This document shows, piece by piece, positions 10,879 to 23,984 of a DNA stretch of 64,000 nt. The stretch is from Paramacrobiotus metropolitanus. Lineage: Eukaryota > Tardigrada > Eutardigrada > Parachela > Macrobiotidae. The DNA lies in NCBI RefSeq assembly GCF_019649055.1, contig NW_026570233.1:1736001-1800000 (forward strand). The letters are read 5' to 3'. Under the pieces are notes generated by a model, which was not told where the DNA came from, made no database searches, and saw only the letters and a list, made by a program, of their open reading frames with translations. Position numbers and translations under genes: made by a program. The first letter of the stretch is position 1, and the number at the start of each line of letters is the position of its first letter.

Positions 10879-12591
10879 CTGCCCATATACTGACGGCACT
10901 CTACGTTCATTTCATGTTGGTGTGAGAGTGCAAGTCTCTCTGCTCGGAAAAGTGCTTGTGAACCTCAAATAAGCGTACCGTTTGGATATTATGGAAAGAC
11001 TGTAAAGTCTAATTACCGATACATATGACTCGCCAACCATTAACAGAACCTACCCGGGAAAACCTTTACGCTTTAGAATTGCCAGTACATTTACGTGTAT
11101 CTGGATGTAAAAGTGCACAAACAGATGTCCGTAAATAAGACCTTTGGCACAACGTTCGAACAGTTCGTTTGATATGTTGTAATCGTATACGAAGAGCCCG
11201 TACACGTGTGTCCTCAGTTTGCTTCCACTCCAACGTGTATAAACGATCTTCTAAACTGCAATGGTGTGCTTAATTTAGAAAGACAATCTTAAAATTTCAA
11301 AAGATATACCTATGTACATATAAATGCATACGGGCCTTTCGGTGTCTAAGTAATTTGCACACTGTGATTCGTCACTCCCTTGAGAACCATCCAGTGAAAA
11401 GTTAACTTATATCAGTTGTCGACTTGTCGTCATCCTGGTCAACAGAACAGAATAGCGCGCCATCAAGACCGTCGCGTACCCAATCTGTACATGTGACTCA
11501 TGCGAACAGTACAAAGATGAGCGACTGGGTTTGGGAGGTCACCACTCGAAAGAACAAGCACTGTTACAAAAATAAATTTACCTATAAATAATTAGCGAAC
11601 ACGTACGCACGAAATACACCTAAATCTGTGCTGCATATACTGCATAGTACGCATCTGCCACTGCATACTAGAGTTTAATATTTCATTCACGACAATACAT
11701 GGCCTGAGCAAACATATTTGCGCGGGACGCTTTAATTATGCAAACGCATGATGTCTTTCGTCGGCTGGCACCTGCTGCTGTTTCGTCTAGTTAAACGTAA
11801 TCATTTATATCGCTTCCGCAAGTAACACGCGTCAACAGATCCGTGCGCGGACTGACGGCGATTGAGGGAAATATTTGGTTTAAAAAAATACTAAATGAAA
11901 ATATTAAAGAGGCCGATGTCAGTTCAATAGCGACTAGGTACACGCTTATTTTGATTTACGAAACTGGTATTTAAAGCCAAATATAGAGCGTTTAATTTCA
12001 GTTGGAGGATAGTAAGTCAGTAATATCGCAACAACAACAAACGATTTAATTAATAACCTTCTCTATTTCACTTATCCGGCCAGGTCAGGAAAATGCAAGG
12101 TGTTGCATTAATGATATCCCTCCTGCCGATTACCACGGCTCGGGTTTCACAGTTTTACATCCTGGCCACCGACAGGGATAATTCCACATTTATGATTATG
12201 TTCCTGTAATTATGTATTTGTTCGGATTATGTGCTACCTAAATATCGATACACCAGACGGCGAAAGTTAATTGTCGGACACTCCATCAACGCCTCGTTAC
12301 TCCCCCTCGGTTTTGATCTACATAAGCGGTATCCGGCTTTTATAAGCGGGGCGCCACAACGACGTTTTGCCCCAGATGTGGGTTTTTTTGCAGTAAAGAT
12401 TAAACTGTGCTAACACGACAGAACTGTTGCACAGCTTGATGAAGTGGATTTGTAAGACGGGTGCGTTTCATGTTAAGATTCGACCAATTCCTCTCCATCA
12501 GTCAGATTGCGGTGATCGAGAATATGTTTCTTTACAAATGGTTGTTATTATCCATGACCTTTTTTCGGTCGATAGAGGGCAGTTCTGTCGC
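10879..12591. other. Intergenic, nothing supported
   Basis: AT-rich with short ORFs only. No splice-linked exon chain, repeat array or RNA gene seen. Confidence 0.45.
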
Positions 12592-13090
12592 AGTGTCGCA
12601 TCAGGCTGCCCACCACGCTACACGCAAGCACAGATCTTGCGCCTTCGGCATTTGCTGGAACGAGAGGGTGTGGCAGCAATCCATTTTAAAAAGTGGGTAA
12701 CAACTGTGCAGTGTGTGCAAATTTTTGCTTGCGTGTTTTAAGGTTTCAAATAAATAAATAAGTCGGCGATTTCGAACAGGCGAAAGGACATCACTAAAAA
12801 ATGTTCCCATACGATTGGTCAATTCTACTAAAGAGCGTGCCCTTCCAGTTACGACCAGCGCCGGAATACTGACACGACTGGCTATGCAGACGCTGAAGCA
12901 AGACCTTAGCGATATCAAGCATCCGTACAAAGATGCTAGCTATGGTATTCTACCGCCAAGAGTTGGATGACAACGTTGAATATTCGTATTATGCAATGAA
13001 ACTAATTAACGCTATCAAAGCTGACCGTAACTGCAGATCGGTGGCCCGGCATTTCGCAGACTGGATACCTCTTCGCAACGGTACAAGGAA
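12592..13090 (+). pseudogene. Unrecognised protein-coding remnant
   Basis: Three stretches read like conserved protein, in different frames. After a possible acceptor near 12577, one contains CPPRYTQAQILRLRHLLE to about 12690. A second, about 12760-12969, contains TTSAGILTRLAMQTLKQDL and KHPYKDASYG and ends at TGA. A third overlaps it from about 12950 and contains NVEYSYYAMKLINAI and VARHFADWIPLRN. The first two could be exons. The second and third overlap in different frames, which suggests a frameshift in decayed sequence. I do not recognise the family. Codon choice and lack of stops, not homology, are the basis. Confidence 0.35.
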
Positions 13091-14881
13091 CATTCTTATA
13101 CAAGGAAGATTCCACTGTACAAGGAACATTCCATTCTTATACACGGACAGTTGGTACTGGGTAACCTTGACTTTGAATTCGTAACTTACAGTTAGAGTTA
13201 GTCTGATGTTATTTAGAGTTAACTTTGATGTTAGTTAGTTACTTCGAGTCCGACGTCCGTAACTTGGAGTTAATATTGAATATCCTGTATATTTGTTTTC
13301 TACGCTTTGTTATCTCAAGAGGCATAATACGTAGAAAAATCAATGGATTGCTTGATTAGAGTGCACGCTTCACCCTGGCAATTACTATACCTTTCAATTA
13401 CATTCTATTTTTACGCAAGGTGGTGCAAGTGTTTACGACCAAAAACAAGGTTCTAATATTGTGAACAACTGTGATATTGAAAATATGCCGACCAAATAAA
13501 GTGCAACTAAACACTGGCAAATGTGTTGACGGATGATTGACGATGAAAAAATCATAACCCGAGCACACCCCGCAGTATAAGCGGAATATGCACGTTATCA
13601 AATCCAAAAATACAGAATAATGAAAACAATATATATACTAAAAGTGATACCCAAAGGTTTCCCTAGCGTTATTAGTCAGTCATTTGAGAATAACAAATGC
13701 CCGGGACATTACGACAATATCCTCTACTTTTCCTCCTTGATAAACATCCTCGATTCCTGATGGTGTCGTATCCATTTGTTGCTGATTTGCAACACGTGAT
13801 GATAATCAAAGGCGGGCTGCTATGCCCCACCAAAATTGCGGTGCCCCACTGTTTGTAAGAATAGTGGTTGTTTCAGATGATATTGCTATATAGTTGACTT
13901 TGTACGTTTGTAAAGCATAATAATAACATGCTGTACGTTTGTAAAGCATAATAATAACATGCACAAACCTGTCTGGTATGAATTTTAAAAAGTAATGGAT
14001 TTTAAAATTAATTTTATTAATTAACATAATACTTGAAGCATACAATATGTCACTTAGCGCCTTACAACATCCGTTCTTATTCAAGATTTTTTTCACAAGA
14101 TCCGATTTTTTTAAACTAGGTTTCAGTATTTTTGGAGTTCGGCGGTAATAATCTTAGCAGTTCACTTCTCAGGTAAATTTTCTGCCCATCAGGTAGTTTA
14201 TAGAAGCCGACGGATGGAATACATCAAACGTCGGCGGAACTAGCACATTTTGATCTTAGATTCACCAAGATAATTTTACATCGACCATGCTAGACTTTCC
14301 AATTGGTACAACAATTTTTGAAAATATTTTTGTACTGTTATAATTTATTGTCTTTATGACACATATCGTGTACTGCTGAAAATGCATCATACTCATGTAT
14401 ACTGCCGGCATACGCGGCTGTTAAAATCTAGGAATGCGAACACATTATTTTTACAGCCAAAACAAAACCATATCTAACGACGATAAATTCCCATGGACGT
14501 ACATATTTTGGCGTAACGCCAACGCAGTTTTAGTAACTGGATGGGCTTGCAGCGCAAAAGCACGCTTATGACTTGCTAACCAGGCGTGCAGTCGTTTACG
14601 ACCGTTGTTTAAAAGTGTCATTGAACGCACCTATAAACACTGAACATGCCTGTTTATTTGTACTCGCCCTGTAAACGCCTGGAATTCAGCGAAAACAACG
14701 TGTTAGTCTCGAGAAAGAATGTAAGCGGCAGACCACTTTTGTAAGAACTGACCGACATTCCACAAAAGTAAAACACCTTTTACCGCAAATAAACGCCTTT
14801 TACTTCCGTTAATAACACCAAACCACCAAATTAACTATCCACAAAGCGTTTTTACAATGTTTTCAAAACAGAAATGTTTCA
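13091..14881. other. Intergenic with short tandem duplications
   Basis: AT-rich, no gene. A 31-bp exact tandem duplication lies at 13901-13962; weaker local repeats of ACAAGGAACATTC occur at 13085-13135 and of GAGTTA around 13190-13280. Confidence 0.45.
13901..13962. repeat. 31-bp exact tandem duplication
   Basis: The unit beginning TGTACGTTTGTAAAGCATAA occurs twice back to back without mismatch, consistent with recent replication slippage. Confidence 0.85.
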
Positions 14882-14889
14882 TATAAAAG
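14882..14889 (+). promoter_or_regulatory. TATA box of the 15014 gene
   Basis: TATAAAAG lies 132 nt upstream of the ATG at 15014, placing a start site near 14910-14915 and a leader of about 100 nt. Confidence 0.5.
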
Positions 14890-15013
14890 GAGCAACAAGT
14901 TAACCGATGGAACTACAGCACAAACATTTGCAATCAGTTGTTAAAGGTCTTTCGAAATATCGGTAATTCATTTGCAATTTTATCCAGTAATCAGTTTCTG
15001 CTTCCCGTCAAAC

Positions 15014-16362
15014 ATGCCGAGCGCTAGCCTCCAACTTGCTCTTTTAGCCCTCCTTGGTAAGTGACCTTTTCGCCTACTCAGTAAGCTGTAAAAATGTTTC
15101 CAAAGCAGATGTGCTGAGGCGTAGTCTAAATTAGTCTTTCTATGAATAATCGATAAGCCGACCCAGTAATAAGCTCAGCTTTCAGAAACGTGTAAAGGTC
15201 AACAGCGTTTTCAATGTAGGCTGGAAGCTCGTTGATAGTACTGCTCCCAACCCGGCGCAAGGTAGCTGCGATTGGCCACTGGATCCATTCTTTGGAACGT
15301 ATGACATGAACTGGGCGCAGCAAGTGAACATGATGAACTTGACCAATGGAGTTGTGGGTAAGAATGTCTTCTTACAACAAGCAATAAACGCTCCAAATAA
15401 ATCAGTGGAAAACTATGAAAGAGTCTTTAAAAAGTCAACGTACTTAATGTTAGATCCTGCAAATTGTTTGCAACGGTTTTTTCGTTATCAGGCATTCCTC
15501 CTGACGTAGTCCTGGGCGGAGAACGTCAGGTGTTTAATAAAACAGCAGATGGGAGCAAATACCAACAGTTCCTCATTTACTCTGACCCAGTATACAATAA
15601 GCAAGTGGCGTTTGTCTGCGGAGTGACGGACACTTTGTCTCTCGGTGGTCCAGCATCCTTGACGTACACCTTCACCATGCTAGATGCCAAAACTTTGCAG
15701 GGCAGTTATACCATCAGCGTGGCTGGCGTCGGTACGGTTGCCAGTTTTGTGGTGAAATTCGCCTTCCAAGTTACTGGTGACTGCGGATTTTTTGACGTAA
15801 GTGTCTGCAGTTTAAAAATTGACTTAAATTGATTTGATTTGGTTTAATGGAATACTCGAGGTGATATGAATTTGAAACAGCACCCGTAAGGATAATTTTT
15901 CTTTTAACTTTGGTTTACTCACCCGGAACTTTTATCGAGAGCAAATAATTAACTGATCTAGAATAATACGTGATTATTAGCAGTAGTATGCTTGAAACAG
16001 AATCCGGAAGAAAAAGTTTTTCATTTTAATTTCTCTGTTCAGCTTTTTTGTGCTGAACAGAGGAAAATAAGCAAATACAGAGTCTGTAGTAAGGTGAGCT
16101 CTAGATACAATAGTGCGTAAATCAGTCAGTTAATCTAGCGTAGATCTGACCTTCAAATTAATATAAACCATGACCATATGTACAGCGAAGTTCTTGTAAT
16201 GAACTGTTATAACTGCAGACTGTGACCGTGGCTCCGCCGCAAAACTTTGTGGCAACGGCGCCCTTTGACCGCGTACAAGGTTATCCAAGGACATTTGTGG
16301 AGGTCCTCCAGGGAATTCTGACCTGGCCTTTCTTCACTTGGTACTGCGCGTTCAAACCGTAA
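15014..16362 (+). CDS. Secreted beta-rich protein of unknown family
   Basis: Four exons (15014-15056, 15220-15357, 15492-15796, 16219-16362), all joined in matching phase (1, 1, 0), give 209 residues. Exon 1 is a signal peptide (MPSASLQLALLALLG). The mature protein has four cysteines (SCDWPLD, FVCGV, GDCGFF, WYCAF) and alternating hydrophobic and threonine/serine-rich strands, for example LTYTFTML and SYTISVAGV, suggesting a beta-sandwich or barrel. It has two N-x-T glycosylation sites (NLT, NKT). Donors are canonical (three GTAAG). A TATA box sits upstream. I do not recognise the family; a lipocalin-like fold is conceivable but no lipocalin motif is clear. Confidence 0.8.
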
Positions 16363-17509
16363 ACAATCGATGGAAAAAGGAGTCTACTTTTGTATACAGA
16401 TATAATTAATGAAGCCTGCCTGCCATTAATCACCTTTTTCTTCATCAAAAACATCAAAAAATTTTGTAACCTGATTAAACAAACTGCACTGCTATTAGTT
16501 GTGTTGTTATTAAATGTACAATTGTTGGTGATTTATAAATTATAAGTAACTGGTTATTGTATAAAAATTGTTGGAACAGCTGATTAAAGTAGACCTGCAA
16601 ATTTTCCCATCATGGAATTACTGCACACTGAAATTACCGTAAAAAGACGAAAACTTTCGCTTCTCATCCGTTTGTTTGTAATAGCCTCCTCCACGAAAGC
16701 CAATCTAGCAACCGTAGTGTCACTATTAACAGCATTAAACTACGGTAAAGGGCGGTAGTACGTACTCGTACACTGTGGCAACCATTAACAAAATGGGCAA
16801 CCATTAAAAGCCATTTCTGGTCTAAAGTAGAAGGCCCAATAATATCCGGTCAACTAGCGCTGCTAATGGAAAAACATTTCGCCTACATGTTTCTGGACTA
16901 TTACGTCTAGTCGTCTACTGTTCTCCTTCTGGGGATTCAGCTAATAACATTGTATACCTTTCACCAGACACGTTAGAAAAGCGCCAAATAAACATGTTCG
17001 CGCTATACTTGCAATTACCGACCTACAGCTTTATATCGCACTGTTGACTGTTGATGCCCTTGTGATACGAGAGCGTCTGTTTTCCTGCATTGCACACAAG
17101 GGATCGTTTCCTTCTAATTAGAGGGCTATACGGGCATTTAAAAGCAAAAAGCAGCAGACCTCTTTAAACGTCGGCAGAACTTGACACTGTATAGGTTGTT
17201 TTCGGGGATGGGACTAATCATTTTGCCGCCACCAGGAATAGTAAGATAATCTGAGACGCTAGGATAATGACAGGGCCGCAGGTTCAGTCCAGACGGTCGT
17301 TGTCAAAGGCTCGTCATATGTTACCGATGTCAGTCGGAAGTCCGGGTCGTGCTTCTTCGTGTCTGAAAAAGTAAATATTTTTGCTCCCTTCGCAATTTCT
17401 ATTCTATGTCTGTGTCTGTGGAAGCCCGGAAAATTACGAATCACTTTTGGCTTGTATTAACACCACTAGGCTAGACTTTTACATGTGCGGAGAATATTAA
17501 CTCGCTGAA
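16363..17509. other. Intergenic, nothing supported
   Basis: No ORF with domain or splice support; presumably contains the promoter of the 17510 receptor. Confidence 0.45.
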
Positions 17510-18917
17510 ATGGCGAATAATAGTTCGTTTCTCCACCCATCGGTAAATGTTTGCGATGCCGGGACTAATGTAATTACTTGGACCACTGTCCCGATAGTGT
17601 CAATAACTATCTCAACACTCATGTTCGTCCTGAATGGAGGTGTGCTACTGATTTACGTGACGAATTTCGACATGTGTCGGGGTTTTCACATTTACTCCTT
17701 CTCGCTCATTCTGACGAATTTTCTGTTCGCTATTTGCTACGGCCCGTTGGATGTCAATAATAGTCTGTTTAGCAACTGGTGTTGGGGCCGGCATTGGTGC
17801 TCATTTTATCTGTATTCATTTTGGACGATTTCAACCGCGCAAGTGTTTTTGCACACCATCATAGCCATTAGTCGGTTTTGCGCGATAATTTTCCCCGGAC
17901 AGTACCGTCAGCGGCACAATACGCGTATCGCCGTAAGACTGTGCAGTGGATGTTGGGTAGCCGCTAACTGTATGGGTGTGCCACTTGTTGTTGTGGATGA
18001 GCTGTTGTACAGACAACCGGAAGCAGAGGCCGGATGTCTGATCAATTTTGCCCTGTCACCGTATCAAAAATCTTCGTTATACTTCTACCAAGCCATATCG
18101 TTCATTACGTTGGGTGTTACGCTTGGACAATATCCGTTGGTGGTGTACGTTCGTCGGAAACGTACGCGGGGAATTACGCAAACACAGTCAACGGCACTTG
18201 CGCGAACCGTACTTAAAGGTCAATAAATACCCCATACAATTGAAGATAATAATATTAAGGCTTCTGCGTCTCATATCTCGTGGCAACGGCATAACGCGTA
18301 AATAATCGATTTCGGTTAAAACAACTTTTCTATTTACCTTGTATTTTGAACGTTTGTGTATATGTACATGTAGAAGTAAGTACTTATTTAATTTCGACAG
18401 TTTGGCATTTTAGCTCATTTGCCACCATGTCAAGAATTAGCGGGGCTATAAATTAATGATTCACCGTATTGTCGCGAATGTACGGAATGAATTGTTGTGA
18501 ATGTAATGCACTGTTATGTATTGAATCCTTATGTTCACCAGTCTTTAAAAGGAAACGTTTTCCAGATTAATCGTAACGAACTGCTGGTGTCTTCGTAGAT
18601 CACGACTGCTAAACTAATTCTTTACATATACGCTTTTAGGTCAAGAGCAATCTGCCTCGCATTCACTCCCCGGGACCCGAAAAACTCGTACGGCGAAATC
18701 AGAAAGCAAGGCATTTCTCCTGCTGACAGTTTTGACCATCACTATTTTCATTTGTTGGACTCCTGTAGCAGTTATGGTTCCTTTCATGGCGACAGAGCAG
18801 AATACGATGATCGTTTTCTGGTTTATGATGTTGTACGAAATGCAGCCAGTACTAGATCCAATTATCTTTACCCTCTCACTATCGGAACTCCAAGAGATCG
18901 TGCACCGTCGCTGCTGA
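17510..18917 (+). CDS. Orphan seven-transmembrane receptor, tandem family copy 1
   Basis: Exon 1 (17510-18218) encodes a glycosylated N-terminus and TM1-TM5; exon 2 (18640-18917) encodes the third intracellular loop, TM6, TM7 and a short tail, 328 residues in total. Landmarks are FCWxRHW-type loop cysteines (WCWGRHWCSF), AISRFCAIIFP after TM3, FICWTPV in TM6 and DPIIF in TM7 (NPxxY position). The intron is phase 1 in the third loop. Its donor is AAAG|GTCAAT, poor at +3, while copy 3 has GGG|GTAAAC-like context, so splicing efficiency could be reduced. This is the only copy of three without a disabling mutation. Ligand unknown. Confidence 0.82.
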
Positions 18918-20535
18918 TACAACATACCTGCCGTGTGTTGGTCCATCGCACTGAGAAACAGTTCGACCAGCATATATTCGCTTGTCAGAGTAGCGCATGG
19001 TGCAGTGGGAAGCTTGGTTTACAGTTTTCACTATACACTTCAGCGCTTACAGAGATACGTAAATAAATGCCCTTAATTAATCGCTAGCCAGCATAGATGC
19101 GGTCGTACTCGTTTCCATCCGGCGCCTTTTGCTAGCAGTTCTCACGAGTTGTATCCGCAATATTAAACTGAATAACTCCTTACTTCTCACAAACCAGTCG
19201 CATTTTTAAGAATGATGTGCAGATTTGCTTGCACTGACATTGAGAATTTTGGCAATTTTTTTTGCTGTTTGATATTTTAAAGATCATCCAAAAGCAAAAA
19301 AAATATGGACGATCAATACTTGATGGCTTGATGCCATAGGCCGCTGTGCTGCGCTTAAAAAGCAATTGCTTCATGGACAAGCACAGCGCCATCCAAGCAC
19401 TCAAATATGTGGTATGCGTGTGAAAACACTAAAAGATGTTTCAATAAAGTACTAGTATATTTATCGGTTTACAATGAATAATGGTTAACAGTGCCAATGG
19501 TACAATTACGTCCACACGTGTGTACAACAATCTTATGAGTAACACTAGGAAGTAGTACCGGCCGCGATGCTCCAGTTCAGCAGGGGTCTTGCCTTACTAC
19601 TATGCATGGCGAGTAACATCGGGACACCTACCCGTAGGATTGCCATTCAAGAGACCTTCCAGTCCGTTTTTTTGCGCATTATATCGAGTGTTCTACTTCT
19701 GAGATCATACACATACACACCCACACACACGCACATACGTATGCACAAACACACCTCTGTAGATCATAAACAGCGTTTGACCTATACAAAAATCGTTAGA
19801 AAACCGTTCAGTAAATACGTTTGTGCCTCGCTTGTAATCACCTGTCCTCCTAGTCCTGATTAAAGAACGATACTTATACCGCTGATACGGATTGTGTTTT
19901 AACGGCAAAAACAGCGCTTCTCCTTAATCGAGCTCCATTATCAGATGGCGCTGGCTAAGCGCGCATCGTCCATCGACGGAGGAACAAAACGAACCCGGAT
20001 GTAGGCTTTAATGCCGAAATCTGAACACACACCGCGCTTGCGCGCAAGCCAAAAACCAACTGGTCTCTGTAGGCAGCGCAGCTGCCTTACAGAGCCATCA
20101 AAACGCATGAAAATGCCCAGACAGGAAAAAACCCAAAACCAACCAATGACAGAAGGGCTGAATCATAAGCCCGCCCTGACATCATAAAATGGCCAATCTC
20201 ACGCTATCTTCTAAAATGAAAAAATGTTTTCTAAAATGAGACTAACAATTTTACCATTTCACCGCCGCCATAAATGGCAAGGCGATCGAAGACGTTGAAT
20301 TAGTTAAAGCGCCCCAGGCATACTCCAGTCACTTGAAGTTATCTTCGCTTGTCTCAGTCGGGAAGTCCGGGTTGTGCCGCATCGCAACCTTAGAAAAACG
20401 TTCTCGATGCATTGGCTTCGTTTGTTCTTAACTGCGCTCGTACTTCTGAAAGCCGAAAAGATTTGCGGAGTACGTTTGACTTCTTTAGGCAGCGCAAGAC
20501 TGGAAACTTAAAAATGTGCCAAACGAGTCGCTGAA
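18918..20535. other. Intergenic between receptor copies 1 and 2
   Basis: No gene. Contains a CA-rich microsatellite near 19708-19757 and a small hairpin near 20060-20095. The last 200 bases resemble the upstream region of the other copies (CTCAGTCGG.AAGTCCGGGT phrase at about 17330, 20355 and 28238). Confidence 0.5.
19708..19757. repeat. Imperfect CA microsatellite
   Basis: ACACATACACACCCACACAC followed by further interrupted CA repeats. Confidence 0.8.
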
Positions 20536-21370
20536 ATGTCGAACAACACTTCATTTTGTAATGCATCAGCGAATACTTGCGATGTCGGACAAATGTGCGT
20601 GCCTGCTTTGACAATCGTCCCCGTAATGTCACTAACTATGTCAACCCTTATTTTCTCCCTAAATGGAGGCGTGCTGCTGGTTTATGTGTCGAATTTCGAC
20701 ATCTGCCGAGGTTTTCAAGTTTACTGCTTCTCGCTCCTTCTGGCGAATTTTCTGTTCGCAATTTGCGCCAGACCGTTGGATGTCATTAATAGCTTGCTTA
20801 GCGCGTGGTGTTGGGGCCGGCAATGGTATTCATTTTATTTTTATTCCTATATTGGACATTTGCATTTGCCGATTTCATTTGCCGATTTCCGATTTCATTT
20901 GCACAGGAACTTATGCACACCATCATCGCCATCAGCCGGTTCTGTGCGATAATTTTTCCCAAACAATACCGTCAGCAGCACAAAACCTGTTTCGCCGACA
21001 TAATGTCGGTGGATGTTGGGGAGCCGCTAACTGCGCGCGTGTGCCCCTTATTGTTGTGGATGAGCTGCTGTACAAACCGGAGGCCGGATGCCTGATAGAT
21101 TTCTCCCTGTCGTCGTATCAACAATCTTCGTTATACTTCTACCAAGCTACTGTATATCGTTTTTTACGCTTTCTGTCACACTTGGGTAGTATACTTTGTT
21201 AGTGTACATTCGTATTTCGCCGGAAACGTGCGCGGGGAATCGCGCGTACACAGCCAGCCGCCCTGCCCCGGACCAACCAGGAGGTTAATACTTTCTAACT
21301 GTTGTTAGCGATGGGCAGGTCCTTTCTGTTTGATCTATACGAGTATTTTCTGGTAATGGAATAAAACGTA

Positions 21371-21608
21371 CTTCGACAAATGCCTTATCTGGGTTCCCTA
21401 TATAGTACAGGCGCATATCGGGGCCAAACTGCAAGTACTAATGTAAATCGCGCACAAGGTCGGTTGGGCGCACTTCCGGCAGTATTGGCAACCACTTTCG
21501 TGCGCCGTTGCATTAGTAGTTACTTGCAGTTTTGCAGCTGTTTACTAGAGGGGAGCCCAGGTATGCGCCTGTATTCTAAAGGGAGCCCAAATAAGGCATT
21601 TGTCGAAG
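21371..21608. mobile_element. MITE-like inverted-repeat element
   Basis: The ends are CTTCGACAAATGCCTTAT and its reverse complement, extending with mismatches into the interior (TGGGxTCCCT, ACAGGCGCATA), total 238 bp with no ORF. It lies in the intron of receptor pseudogene copy 2. I could not identify a clear target duplication. Confidence 0.7.
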
Positions 21609-21626
21609 AACTTGTAAATCTATATA

Positions 21627-22445
21627 TGGAACGTTTCGTACCAAAGAAAAAAACTTTTTTTTTCGTTTTTTTCCTTCTTGTAGTCACTGTAGTCATCCGT
21701 AGACAACCTGCAGACTCCCTGTAGACAACCTGTATACATCCTAAGAAAACCTAAGAAACCAGGTGACTACAGTATGTCTACAGTGGTGTCTACGGGCTGT
21801 CTACAAGTGACTACCGGTGTATACAGGCAGAGTATCGAGCTGGTGCTAAGAAGGGCTACCTGTACAGTATACAGCGGTAGACATCCTGTAGATGTCCTGT
21901 AGACATTCTGTGGACAGTCTGTAGACAACCTGTATACATCCTAAGAAAACCTAAGAAACCTAAGAAACCAGGTGACTACAGTATGTCTACAGGGGTGTTT
22001 ACGGGCTGTCTACAGTGCGTCTACAGATGTATACAGCAGAACATCAAGCTGAACCTAAGAAAGCCTGCCTGTATACACCGGTAGACATCTGTAGACAACC
22101 GGTAGACACCCTGTAGACAACCTGTAAACACCCTGTAAATATCCAAAAAAGCCTAAGAAACCAGGTGACTACAGTGTCTACAGTGGTGTCTACGGGCTGT
22201 CTACAGATGACTACCGCTGTATACAGGCAGAGTATCGAATGAACCTAAGAAGGGCTGCCTGTATACAGCGGTAGACATCCGTAGACAACCTGTAGACACC
22301 GTTGTAGACACGCGGTATACATCCTAAGAAACCAGGTGACTACCGATAGTTCTACAGGGCGTCTACAGCATGTATACAGATGTCTACTGTGACTACAAGG
22401 AGCGAAAAAACGATTCACTTTTTTTCTTTGGTACGAAACGTTCCA
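21627..22445. mobile_element. Inverted-repeat element with minisatellite core
   Basis: Ends TGGAACGTTTCGTACCAAAG are inverted copies at 21627 and 22445, and similarity continues inward (CGTTTTTT, CTTGTAGTCAC) for about 55 bp. The interior is an array of imperfect units with GTAGACAACCTGTATACATC, CCTAAGAAACCAGGTGACTA and GTCTACGGGCTGTCTACA, with roughly 150-190 bp higher-order spacing. No coding capacity. It sits 18 bp from the preceding MITE. Confidence 0.72.
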
Positions 22446-22975
22446 CAGGTGTAACGTGGAATTAGGCTTCAATTGTTCGGCATTTAGCTCGTTTGCCCGC
22501 AATGTCAAAATATGCAACGGGACTATAAGTGATTCCCGGTACTGATTAACACTTGTTAACTGTATTAGTATGCTGAGCAGTTTTTAACAGAAAACGTTTT
22601 TTAGAGTGGTCATTAAAAATTGCTAGTACTTTCGTTAATCACAAGCGCCTGACTGCATGCGCTTGCAGTTCTAGGTCAAGAGCAGTTTGCATTGCACTAG
22701 TTCCCAGGCACGCGAAAACCTCGTGCAACAAAACGGAAAGCAAGGTGTTTCTGCTGCTGACAATTTTAACGATCACTATTTTTATTTGCTGGACTCCTGT
22801 AGTTGTTAACTTTCCTTTCATGGCGAACGAGGAGAACTCCATCACCGTTTTCTGGTTGATGGTGATATACGAAATGCAGCCAGTACTAGATCCTATCATA
22901 TTTACCTTCTCGGTACCGGAACTCCAAGAGATCGTGTGCCGACGCTGTTGGAAAGTTAATCCTGAAACGACATAG

Positions 22976-23984
22976 CTGTCCAGTGTTGGTTTATTGCAGT
23001 GAAAGGTATTGTGCGATCGAGTATTGCAGTCTAGCGTTGTGACTTTGTGCGCCTGTCACTGTAGCGCACTGTGTAATGGGAATCTTTGTTTTTCAGTTTC
23101 AGATTAAGCAGTAGATCGCCATTAGGAATTAGTACTTCCAAATAGCACTTCACTGTCCTTTATTAATTGCTACTATCCTACGATAACCATTAATCTTAAT
23201 CGCAGGTTTTATGGCAGTTTTCCTGTGCTGATTTACAGTTCCGCTCTTCGTAAGCTTTCCGTGTTTTACCCAATACACGTGCAATTTTATCCAACATATA
23301 CACTTATACAGCAATTGTTGGAAGTATTATGCAATCGTGAGTTTTGGCGCGAAAAAGTGACCTAAAATTCTTCTCTCTGAACTGTAAAAAGGTCTCAAAT
23401 TTTTTAGCATATTTTTCCTCGTAAGATACCGACTCAACATCAAGTGTGAAAAATATCAAAATTTTGCCGACTGAAATATAACTTGGTTTCTGTCACAAAT
23501 TGTTTTCTTTGAATTCTGCATGGAAATGAAAATTTGAAAAATTCTACGGTTATGTGGTGTTGAGTACATATGTAGTGGTACCGTATGTTGGTACAACCAA
23601 CAACGGTGCGGCCATTGACGAAACTTATAATTTCTTGTAATTATGGCTTTGAATCTCCAGTTGAAATTACACTGGTTCGTCCCAAGTTCTTGTGCAAACA
23701 ACGCAGAATACTCAAGGCATGTTCATTAATTCGAAGAAGTCATACAAGAGCCGAGCAGAATTTTATTTGCGACCAGAAATCAGTTATAGAAATAAAGCGC
23801 TAGCGCGAATAGAAGGCTTATTGACAAGAAAATTAATAGAAGCCAATAAAGTCGTCAAAAATTCGAGATTACTTGAATCACGTATATTACGGTCATAAGC
23901 GTACAAAGAGTTTATGTATTGCCGTAAAGTATTAAATATGCGCGCATTTCTTAGTTTGCCGAATAAAACGTCTACCTGCTGCAA
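22976..23984. other. Intergenic, nothing supported
   Basis: AT-rich; short ORFs only. Confidence 0.45.

Larger units (their letters stand above)
20536..22975 (+). pseudogene. Seven-transmembrane receptor copy 2, degraded
   Basis: Exon 1 starts MSNNTSFCNAS and matches copy 1 to TM3. At 20855-20905 a short tandem duplication of a GATTTCATTTGCC unit shifts the frame; further shifts occur near 21000 and after about 21145. Exon 2 (22675-22975) begins as in copy 1 but has TAG in the third-loop segment and a one-base loss before TM6, after which LLLTILTITIFICWTPV and DPIIF are still readable. The intron is 1.4 kb rather than 0.4 kb and carries two inverted-repeat elements. Clearly a pseudogene, young enough that most codons remain. 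Confidence 0.88.
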
